A DNA stretch of 28,401 nucleotides, taken from Polyangiaceae bacterium. Its GTDB lineage: Bacteria > Myxococcota > Polyangia > Polyangiales > Polyangiaceae. The notes beneath the pieces were generated by a model. It was not told the origin of the DNA, did not search any database, and was given only the letters and a program-made list of their open reading frames with translations. A program made the translations under genes and the position numbers. The stretch lies in the NCBI GenBank assembly GCA_025936205.1, contig JAICTU010000043.1, positions 1 to 28,401 on the forward strand. Direction: 5' to 3'. Position 1 is the first letter of the stretch. Each line of letters starts with the position of its first letter. Below are positions 22,327 to 28,401 of the stretch, in pieces.

Positions 22327-23631
22327 TCAGGATAACGGTGCACTTCTCAGGTATGCCAAGAGATCCTCGCGCAGTTCGTTTGGAAAGACCAGGCGTGTGC
22401 GCGTCAACGTCTCCCCCGAAAGCCGGCCGAGGATGAAGGAGACCTCCTGCGGGGCATGGGCGACGTCGTCCGGAAAGATGACAGCCAGGGGATCATCGGA
22501 GTTGTCAAAGGGCACATCCACGGCCTCGTCCAACCCTACGTAGTACTCGGGGTCGAGCCCGGAAGCTCTGGCGAGCTCGCGGAGCCGCTCGAGCAACTCC
22601 GCATAGCGCTCCGGCCGTCGGTCGGCACCGAACAGCTCCAGTGTCTTAAATAAGCGACGAGCGTACAGACGCTGACAAAGGTCGCTGAGAATTGGATCGG
22701 GGACCGACCGCCAGCTGGAGAGGGCGCTCCAGAGCACCGAGTCGTCGAGGGCGAGATAGTCCGCCAGGTCGGCATCGCCGGTGCGCAGCAACGATGCGAT
22801 GCCGGCGGGCATGGGCGTCACTTTTTCACCGCTGCGCAACAGGTGTCGAATTCGAAACAGAATGCGCGAGAAGTGCCACTCACTGGCTCGGCTCGCCTTG
22901 TGAAAATACACCTGCTGAAACATGAACAGCCGCGCGAGCACGAAGGACTCGATCGCGGGCAACCCCTTCACACCGTCGATCGCCAGGTGGGGCGCGCCGT
23001 TGGGCGTCTGGGGGTGGCCGAAACGCAAGCTGCGAACGAGCCAGTCCAGATCGAAGCTGCCGTAGCTCACACCCGTGAAATGAGCGTCGCGCAGCAGGTA
23101 GTCGCAGCGGTCCACATCGAACGTGCCGCTCACCGTGCTGGCGAGGAAGGCCAAGGGATGCCGGCCCTGGATCAACTCCGCGACCCGCTGGGGTAGCTCC
23201 GGATCGGTGTCGCGCAGGATGCGATGCACCGCCGTTTCGGGGTTGAGCACGATGCGCACCGTCCACACCTCGTGACCGGGCCCGTCGGGAACCGCCTCTT
23301 CGAACAGATGTGAGAGCGGCCCGTGCCCCAGGTCGTGCAGGAATGCAGCCGCGACGGCATCGCGCGCGCGCTCGGACGTGACGCGTTGATCGAGGGGCAG
23401 GTCCCCGTGAATCTGACGCAGTCGACCGATGAAGCGCGTCATGACGTGCGCGGCACCGATCGCATGCGAGAAGCGCGTGTGATCCGCGCCGGGGTACGCC
23501 AGCGAGGTCAGCCCCAGTTGCCGAATGCGGCGCAGGCGCTGGACTTCTTCCGCCTGCAGCAGACGCGGCACGATCGAGAATTCGTTTGCCTCAAACGACA
23601 CGAGGCCATGGACCGGGTCGCGCAGAATCAT
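22327..23631 (-). CDS. HD-domain phosphohydrolase (SAMHD1/dGTPase-like, COG1078)
   Basis: 434-aa cytoplasmic HD-superfamily enzyme. From ATG 23631 it begins MILRDPVHGLVSF, the COG1078 N-terminus, followed by QRLRRIRQLGLTSLAYPGA and TRFSHAIGAAHV (His 56), the HD pair in FLHDLGHGPLSHLFEE (His 99, Asp 100, His 102 and 108), and the last metal ligand Asp 174 in TFDVDRCDYLLRDA. This order (H...HD...D) and the preceding Arg-Arg blocks are those of SAMHD1-like dNTP triphosphohydrolases. Some COG1078 members hydrolyse dNTPs, but substrate varies and is not provable here. The C-terminal 200 residues are helical and end in an alpha/beta segment. An in-frame start at 23757 adds an unlikely Arg/Ser-rich leader. 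Confidence 0.9.
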   Translation of the reverse strand: MILRDPVHGLVSFEANEFSIVPRLLQAEEVQRLRRIRQLGLTSLAYPGADHTRFSHAIGAAHVMTRFIGRLRQIHGDLPLDQRVTSERARDAVAAAFLHDLGHGPLSHLFEEAVPDGPGHEVWTVRIVLNPETAVHRILRDTDPELPQRVAELIQGRHPLAFLASTVSGTFDVDRCDYLLRDAHFTGVSYGSFDLDWLVRSLRFGHPQTPNGAPHLAIDGVKGLPAIESFVLARLFMFQQVYFHKASRASEWHFSRILFRIRHLLRSGEKVTPMPAGIASLLRTGDADLADYLALDDSVLWSALSSWRSVPDPILSDLCQRLYARRLFKTLELFGADRRPERYAELLERLRELARASGLDPEYYVGLDEAVDVPFDNSDDPLAVIFPDDVAHAPQEVSFILGRLSGETLTRTRLVFPNELREDLLAYLRSAPLS

Positions 23632-23842
23632 GGCCGACGCGGCTGTAATCGATCTCGGGCGGCGCCCCAAGCGAGCATCCAGTGGCCGATGGGCCGATTG
23701 TGCGTCCTGCGCGAACCGGCTGCTGCGCGCACGATGGAGCAGGGCAGAGCAGGGCATCGCCGGACGACCACCGTGAGCCTCCCGCGCCCTGCAATGTGAT
23801 CGTGTTGCTCACTCGAGCGCTTCGAGCGGAGGCGAGCCAAAC

Positions 23843-23905
23843 CTCGAGAAAAAATGGCTCGAGAAAGAGCGGGTCAAAGAAAAGAGTCGGTCGAAGAAAG
23901 AACCG
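23843..23905. repeat. Purine-rich imperfect tandem repeat (about 16 bp x 4)
   Basis: Four degenerate head-to-tail units lie at 23843-23857, 23858-23873, 23874-23890 and 23891-23905, each of the form (c)tcgagaaa(ga)-cgg. Nearly all purines are on the plus strand, in a locally A-rich patch about 210-270 nt upstream of the HD gene start. No function is evident. Confidence 0.6.
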
Positions 23906-24107
23906 CCTGCAATGCAGCTCCGAATGCACTCCGGATGAAACAGCAGCGCAGAAACGCGAAACAGATCCGCCGGCGGAACGAAATAGCGCTCCGGGATCCA
24001 AAAATCGGCACGGAGCCGCGCTGCCCGAGCAACCAAACACCAACGGGTCGAGCTGCGCCATGAGAGGAGAAACGCTACAGGATGCGGGAGCGGTTCCAGA
24101 TCATCGG

Positions 24108-24419
24108 CTAGATTCCTGCTGCTCGTTCCGAGCACATTCGAAGGAGGAAGCGCAGGTCGAACGACGCTGGGTCACGACGTGTGCCATCGAGCGTGATGTT
24201 GCGAAGCTCTTCGCAACGGTTGCAGAGAGAAGCTCCGCGGGGAGAGGCTGTGATCGAATGCGCGCAGGAAAAAGGCTGCCCGCACACTTTCGCGGCGACT
24301 CTGTGCTCGGCCGTTTGCACGCTACTCGGAGCACCGCATTCGGAGCACCCGCGGCGCACGTTCAACGCGCGCACTGGGCAATGACGGTTCGGGAAATAGC
24401 GTGCGATCCTGTCGGTCAC
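24108..24419 (-). CDS. Possible small zinc-ribbon protein (weak)
   Basis: A 103-codon frame from GTG 24419 with two Cys pairs, CSECG (residues 25-29) and LCNRCEE (near 69-75), spaced about 40 residues apart, as in zinc ribbons. Between them lie a CGQPFSC segment and several His. Third codon positions are about two-thirds G/C by hand count. That is above the local G+C of about 60% but well below confident genes here, so the coding signal is only modest. There is no clear ribosome site. It would read toward the HD gene on the same strand, 476 nt away. No homologue is recognised, and it may be a chance frame. Confidence 0.25.
   Translation of the reverse strand: MTDRIARYFPNRHCPVRALNVRRGCSECGAPSSVQTAEHRVAAKVCGQPFSCAHSITASPRGASLCNRCEELRNITLDGTRRDPASFDLRFLLRMCSERAAGI
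24198..24217. promoter_or_regulatory. 20-bp palindrome, possible operator
   Basis: GTTGCGAAG and CTTCGCAAC are perfect 9-bp arms around a 2-nt centre, in the 1-kb divergent intergenic region. The dyad size suits a dimeric DNA-binding protein. No regulator gene is adjacent, so its use is unknown; it also lies within the weak minus-strand ORF candidate. Confidence 0.35.
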
Positions 24420-24524
24420 CCTGGACAGCGCGCGCGGATTGCGCTTTCTTAGTTTGCTGGAGCGTCAGATTCGCTAACCAGCGCAGCTCCCACCGACTGC
24501 ACATCTACGGCTTACTCAGTCCTT

Positions 24525-24568
24525 CCTTCCGCAGCAGCCATCTCGCCAGGAGTCATCTGGTCGGAAGG
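24525..24568 (+). other. Possible leader hairpin upstream of the XPB-like gene
   Basis: CCTTCCG (24525-24531) pairs with CGGAAGG (24562-24568). Inside, CCAG (24546-24549) pairs with CTGG (24557-24560). The structure would end 66 nt before the ATG at 24635. The outer loop is long (30 nt), so the fold is uncertain. Confidence 0.25.
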
Positions 24569-24634
24569 CAGCCCTCTCGTCAGCCCGCGGCGTTTCGTTG
24601 CCGCAGCAGTCCCTGTTCACAGCAGCCCTGTGCC

Positions 24635-26986
24635 ATGACATCTTCCCGACCCAATTGCCCGTCGAAGCCAAGTTCGTCTTCGCAGGCCGGCCGCTCACGT
24701 GCCCTTCGGCTGGAGCAAGTGTTGCGCCTGCTGCCCGCTCGGGAGCTGCAAGCGATCGTGGAAGGTCTGCGCATCGAAATCGATCGAGCCAAGCGCATCG
24801 ATCCGCCGGCCCAGGTGGCACGCGCACTCGTTTGCTTGCCGGAGGCTCGCGATCCGTCGACGTTGCCCCCGACGGCGCAGCAGCTCCTGCACCGCATCGT
24901 CGAGGCCCGAGGTGTGCTGCGCGTGGAAGCATTGCCCTCCGCGGTGGAGCCGCTGGTGGCTCGTGGGCTCGTCTTTGCGCGCGCTGCCGAAGGCGGGGGT
25001 GCGGAGCTGCTGCTGCCGGTTGCGTTCATGGTGCAGCTCAAGACCTGGGAGGGCGAGAACCCGCGCGGCATCCGTGCCTTGCTCACGCAGGTGAGCCCCA
25101 GCGTGGCCTCGGCGATCGCTTCTCACTACCTCGGTAGCTCCGCCACGAACCCGCTCTCGCTCTCGCTGGAGGCGGCGTGGCTGGTGCTGACGGATCCTGC
25201 TCAGCTACAGCGCGAGCTCGAGAGCCTGGCTTCGGCGGAGCGGCGCCTGCTGCTGGCCATCGAAGAGCTGGGCGGTGAGGTCGACACGGAAGAGTTGCTC
25301 GAGCTCGAGCGCGAGCCGCTGCGCTTGCGTGGTGCCGCGGGCGCCACTCCCTCTCGGCGCGGTGTTGGCTTTGCGCTGGAGCGGCGGGGTTTCTTGGTGC
25401 CCATCCACCCCAACCGGCACGTCGTGCCGGCGGAGGTGGCGGCTCTGGTCGGGGCCGAGCGTCGCGCCGCCCGAGACGATCGCCGGCGCGAGATCCGGGC
25501 GGTGGTGGAACAGCAAGATCATTCCCCCCGCCGTGCGGTGTTCGCTCACGATCCGGCACCGCTCGCCCTGGCCATGGCGGCGCTGGTGCGCGAGCGCAAC
25601 CTCGACGTGCGCAGCGATCTGGGCACGCCCCGCTCGCTGATCACGCGCTTCGCGACGCGCTTCGGTCAAGATCCGCAGCGCGTCGCACTGATCGCCGCCT
25701 TGAGTCGCGCGGTCGGGTTATGGGATGCCTCGGCTCGCAACGCCAGCGCTCCTCCCGGAAACTGGTCGGTAGCGGAGCTGGGTCAGCAGCTGTTCGAGGT
25801 CTGGCGCCACGGTGGAGCCTGGGACGAGGCGCGGCCCGAGGGCGAGGTGCTGCGCGCGTCGGGCTCCTCGCGCGAGGCCAGCATCATCGGCGTCGTGCGC
25901 GCGATCGTGCTGGAGAGCCTGATGGATCTGGGCGAGGGCCGCTGGATCCCGTGGGAAGCCATCGCGGGCTTCCTGCTCACCGACAGCCGCGCGCCGGGTC
26001 TCGCGCGTCTGCTGGAACGCTGGGCGCAGCGTTGCGGCATCGACCCCAGGGACACGACCTTGAGCGCGGTCGCCGAGCGCGTCGCATTCGAGAGCCTGCA
26101 TGTGCTCGGCTGCGTGGACGTGGGCGAGCCGGACGCACCAGCCTTCGAGGGCACGTCCGACGCGGTCGAGTCTGTACTTCAGCAGTCTGTTCTGCAGCAG
26201 TCCGCAGAGCAGGGCGAAGACGAGCCGGCCGATGGCGATGATGGCTGGGAAAGCCTGCCGGGTGGTGCCGACGGTGTCGCCATCCCCCGCATGATGGCGC
26301 GCGGCGGCCCCGGTCGGATCTTGCGCATCACGCCGCGCGGGCGCGCCGTCCTGTCGGGGCTGGCGCCCGAGAGCAAGCGGCCCAGCCTGTTCGTGGATAG
26401 TCAGGTGCTGCGCCTCGGGGACGACGTGCGCGTCGCACAGGTGCTGGCGCTCGTACCATTCGTGGAGGTGGGCCGCGTCGAGGAACAGCTCGACGTCGTG
26501 ATCACGCCCAGCACGGTCTCCAATGCGCTCGCCACCGGGCTCGAGGCCCCCGTGATCCGCCAGCGGCTGGAGAGCGTCGCTCGCTTACCCGAGCCGCTGC
26601 TGAGAGCGCTGGTGCAGGCGAGCGCAGTGCTCGGCCGCGCACAGTATGTCAGCAGCCCGGGCTTCCTGTGGGTGGACGATCCAGAGCTGCGCGAGTTGTT
26701 GCGTACGCGCCGCCAGACGGCGGATTTGTTCATCGAGCCGTCGCCCCCGGGTGGGTTGCTGGTGGCACCGGGCGTGGATCTGGAGCGGGTGACCCTGCGC
26801 TGTCGCACCCTGGGCGTGGAGGTGTTCGCCGAGGCCGACCCTCGCAACGGATCCGTCTCCGTCAAGCTCGGTGCGAGCGTGCAGCCGGAATCCGAGAATC
26901 GTGCGCGCTCCGCCACGCGCCGCCCGAGCGGCACCCGCCGTCGAGAGCCGGGTCCCGGGTCGCGCCGCACGCGCGCGGCGGGCTGA
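24635..26986 (+). CDS. Large protein with XPB/Ssl2-like helicase-associated domain, no motor
   Basis: 783 aa. The region from about 560 to 730 (RPSLFVDSQVLRLGDDVRVAQVL..., VEEQLDVVITPSTVSNALATG, IRQRLESVARLPEPLLRALV, GRAQYVSSPGFLWVDDPELRELL, GGLLVAPGVDLERV) resembles the helicase-associated domain Helicase_C_3 related to XPB/Ssl2. In actinobacteria that domain occurs in similarly large proteins without a motor. No Walker A, DEAH or other helicase motif is present. The N-terminal half is helical (VLRLLPARELQAIVEGL, winged-helix-like pieces) and there is an acidic linker near 510-535. The last 40 residues are Arg/Pro/Ser-rich and strongly basic, suited to nucleic-acid contact. ATG 24635 begins the compositionally normal part; the in-frame extension back to 24401 looks non-coding. 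Domain call moderate, function unknown. Confidence 0.75.
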   Translation: MTSSRPNCPSKPSSSSQAGRSRALRLEQVLRLLPARELQAIVEGLRIEIDRAKRIDPPAQVARALVCLPEARDPSTLPPTAQQLLHRIVEARGVLRVEALPSAVEPLVARGLVFARAAEGGGAELLLPVAFMVQLKTWEGENPRGIRALLTQVSPSVASAIASHYLGSSATNPLSLSLEAAWLVLTDPAQLQRELESLASAERRLLLAIEELGGEVDTEELLELEREPLRLRGAAGATPSRRGVGFALERRGFLVPIHPNRHVVPAEVAALVGAERRAARDDRRREIRAVVEQQDHSPRRAVFAHDPAPLALAMAALVRERNLDVRSDLGTPRSLITRFATRFGQDPQRVALIAALSRAVGLWDASARNASAPPGNWSVAELGQQLFEVWRHGGAWDEARPEGEVLRASGSSREASIIGVVRAIVLESLMDLGEGRWIPWEAIAGFLLTDSRAPGLARLLERWAQRCGIDPRDTTLSAVAERVAFESLHVLGCVDVGEPDAPAFEGTSDAVESVLQQSVLQQSAEQGEDEPADGDDGWESLPGGADGVAIPRMMARGGPGRILRITPRGRAVLSGLAPESKRPSLFVDSQVLRLGDDVRVAQVLALVPFVEVGRVEEQLDVVITPSTVSNALATGLEAPVIRQRLESVARLPEPLLRALVQASAVLGRAQYVSSPGFLWVDDPELRELLRTRRQTADLFIEPSPPGGLLVAPGVDLERVTLRCRTLGVEVFAEADPRNGSVSVKLGASVQPESENRARSATRRPSGTRRREPGPGSRRTRAAG

Positions 26987-27196
26987 CGCCCAGATCGCGC
27001 GGGTTTTACCCGGCCGGAAGTCCACCCCGGACGGAAGAGTTCGCTGAGAGAGAAGGCGCGTCAGGAGTGAGCGGCCGTGAGGGGCGGCCCCGCGATCCGA
27101 CGGCTGCCAAATTGCGCGCGCCAGGCCGGGCCACTCGCGCTACAAATCAGGAACTTTTCGGATGGGGCAGACCTGCGGTTGGGAGACTGAGCGAGG

Positions 27197-28401
27197 ATGA
27201 CGGCTCTGCTGCGGCTGCCGGAGCTCGCCAAGTACGAGCTCCTCGAGGAGATCGGGCACGGGGGCATGGCCACCGTGTATCGAGCTCGAGACCGGCGGCT
27301 GGGCCGTGAGGTTGCGGTCAAGCTGATCCACCGGCACCTCCGCGACAGCTCGGAGGTCGCCGAGCGCTTCGTGCGCGAGGCCACCGCGGTGGCCAAGCTA
27401 CGGCATCCCTGCATCGTCGAGGTGTTCGACATCTCCGATCCAGACGAGCCGGAGCGCTACCTGGTCGTCGAGTTGGTGCGCGGCCTGACCCTGCGCGAGC
27501 GGTTGCGCTCCGGTCCGCTCCCACCGGAAGTCGCCGCGGCCGTGGCGCTGGAGGTCGGAGCCGGGCTCGAGCACGCGCACAGCCAGGGCGTGATCCATCG
27601 CGACGTGAAGCCGGAGAACGTGCTGATCGAGCTGCCGCGGAGCGGGGAAGGGGAAGAGCGCACGCCGCTGCGCATGAAGCTCACGGATTTCGGCATCGCC
27701 AAGCTGCTCGACGCGCAGGGCGTGACCTCCACCGGTCAGGTCCTCGGTTCGCCCGCTCACATGGCGCCCGAGCAGATCGAGGGCGGTGCCGTCGATGCAC
27801 GTACGGACGTGTTCGCGCTCGGGGTGCTGCTGTACGAGGCGATGGTGGGCCGCTTGCCCTTCTATGGCGAGCACCCTGCGCAGGTGCTGCGGCGCGTGCT
27901 CGATGGGGAGTTCAGCCCCCCGGAGCGCCAGGATGCGCGCGTGGGCGCGGGCTACTCGCGGTTGATCTCGCGCGCCCTCTCGCGCCAGCGCGAAGATCGC
28001 TTCGAGAGCGTGCAAGCACTGCTGGATGCGCTCCGTCAGGAGCTGGCCACGCTCGGCTTCACCAAGCTTCAACCCCTGCTCGAAGCCGTGATGCGCCCCG
28101 ATCCGCAGTTCGAAGATGAGCTCGTGAGTAGGCTCGTGGAGCGCGGCACTCGGGCGCGCCAGGATGGCCAGATCACCGTCGCTGCCGAGTACTTCGGGCG
28201 CGCGCTGGCATATCGTCCCGGCGATCGCCATTTGCTGCGCCGCGTGTCGGGTCTCGCTCGCGATCGCGAGCTGCGTCGCCTGCTGCGCGCGGCCGCCGTC
28301 GTGGCAGGTGTGGCGGCGCTGGGCGTGCTTTCTTATCCCCAGATCGGTCCCGCGCGTCTGCGCCCGGAGCTGATTCCGCCGCTCGCCCGCGAGGTGCCCC
28401 A
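27197..28401 (+). CDS. Hanks-type Ser/Thr protein kinase, membrane-anchored, truncated by window end
   Basis: 401 complete codons from ATG 27197, running off the window. The kinase domain (about 13-285) has the Gly loop GHGGMATVYRAR (20-31), ATP Lys 42 in VAVK, the catalytic loop HRDVKPEN (134-141, Asp 136), DFG at 164-166 and the activation segment GSPAHMAPEQ (184-193), in which the usual Tyr before Met is His. DVFALGVLLYEAMVGRLPF and RALSRQREDRF are the normal later subdomains. After it comes a helical stretch with a TPR-like piece (AAEYFGRALAYRPGD, 329-343) and a likely membrane helix at about 363-380 (RAAAVVAGVAALGVLSY), so the kinase faces the cytoplasm with a further domain outside. PknB-like kinases are abundant in myxobacteria. 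No substrate is indicated. Confidence 0.95.
   Translation, partial: MTALLRLPELAKYELLEEIGHGGMATVYRARDRRLGREVAVKLIHRHLRDSSEVAERFVREATAVAKLRHPCIVEVFDISDPDEPERYLVVELVRGLTLRERLRSGPLPPEVAAAVALEVGAGLEHAHSQGVIHRDVKPENVLIELPRSGEGEERTPLRMKLTDFGIAKLLDAQGVTSTGQVLGSPAHMAPEQIEGGAVDARTDVFALGVLLYEAMVGRLPFYGEHPAQVLRRVLDGEFSPPERQDARVGAGYSRLISRALSRQREDRFESVQALLDALRQELATLGFTKLQPLLEAVMRPDPQFEDELVSRLVERGTRARQDGQITVAAEYFGRALAYRPGDRHLLRRVSGLARDRELRRLLRAAAVVAGVAALGVLSYPQIGPARLRPELIPPLAREVP

Larger units (their letters stand above)
23632..24634. other. 1-kb intergenic stretch without a confident gene
   Basis: It lies between the divergent HD-phosphohydrolase and XPB-like genes and is by far the longest such gap here. 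Parts are clearly lower in G+C than the neighbouring genes (about 52% by hand count at 23861-23920, 60% at 24181-24240). It holds purine-rich imperfect repeats (23843-23905), a 20-bp palindrome (24198-24217), a short direct repeat TCGGAGCACC (about 24325-24350), a possible hairpin (24525-24568) and one weak ORF candidate on the minus strand. Other open frames in it have Arg/Ser-rich, unstructured translations and look like shadows. I recognise no tmRNA, RNase P, SRP RNA or tRNA. Confidence 0.6.

Noticed and set aside
23682..24452. 256-codon plus-strand frame in the intergenic region
   Set aside because: Arg/Ser/Lys-rich translation with no domain, overlapping repeats; composition is not gene-like.
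24546..24575. SRP-RNA-like core (GGTCGGAAGGCAGCC)
   Set aside because: It resembles the conserved GGTCCGGAAGGAAGCAGCC apex but lacks several invariant bases and the flanking helix.
27398..28231. 277-codon minus-strand frame opposite the kinase gene
   Set aside because: It is a shadow of the high-GC kinase gene; the plus strand encodes every kinase motif in order.

Overview
This is a high-GC chromosomal segment (about two-thirds G+C by eye). The gene style suggests a member of the Myxococcota, probably a Polyangiales/Sorangium-like bacterium. Supporting signs are many lipoproteins, a Cys-rich lipoprotein, a HEAT-repeat protein, a transmembrane Ser/Thr kinase, frequent GTG starts and GTGA/ATGA stop-start overlaps. 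This taxonomic guess is inference from gene content, not from a marker gene. There are no rRNA, tRNA, transposase, phage or CRISPR features.

Region by region. 1-1009 (+): the tail of a putative ABC-2 permease coupled to its ATPase. 1027-3865 (-): three genes joined by GTGA overlaps, a DNRLRE-like lipoprotein followed by two Opp/Dpp-type ATPases, with no permease or binding protein beside them. 3887-6881 (+): panB, panC and tmk joined by GTGA overlaps, then a PDZ lipoprotein. 6894-6920: a hairpin between convergent genes. 6960-11397 (-), in transcription order: an outer-membrane-like lipoprotein, a second lipoprotein, a lipase-like alpha/beta hydrolase and a branched-chain aminotransferase. 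Two tandem-repeat arrays lie here, one on each side of the hydrolase, and each begins at a gene's stop codon. 11536-15394 (+): a Cys-rich lipoprotein, a HEAT-repeat protein, dihydrolipoyl dehydrogenase and PspA. 15417-18195 (-): a BluB-CobT fusion for the lower ligand of cobalamin, followed after 1 nt by an orphan FlhB/SctU-like protein that has lost the NPTH self-cleavage motif. 18321-20399 (-): a small outer-membrane protein and an M48-type metalloprotease lipoprotein with a Tyr-Pro-Gln-Gln repeat spacer. 20530-21684 (+): a GNAT-fold protein. 21715-23631 (-): an HD phosphohydrolase directly abutting a small beta-barrel-like protein. 23632-24634: a 1-kb stretch without a confident gene, holding purine-rich repeats, a 20-bp palindrome and one possible small zinc-ribbon ORF. 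24635-26986 (+): a large protein whose C-terminal half resembles the helicase-associated XPB/Ssl2-like domain, with no helicase motor. 27197-end (+): a Hanks-type Ser/Thr kinase cut by the window end.

Most genes are ordinary metabolism (pantothenate, dTMP, branched-chain amino acids, cobamide lower ligand, lipoamide) or cell envelope. I see no convincing complete new multi-gene system. The most unusual items are the two repeat arrays seeded from gene 3' ends, the cleavage-dead FlhB homologue downstream of BluB-CobT, the Lys-less P-loop of the thymidylate kinase, and the two ATPases without permeases.
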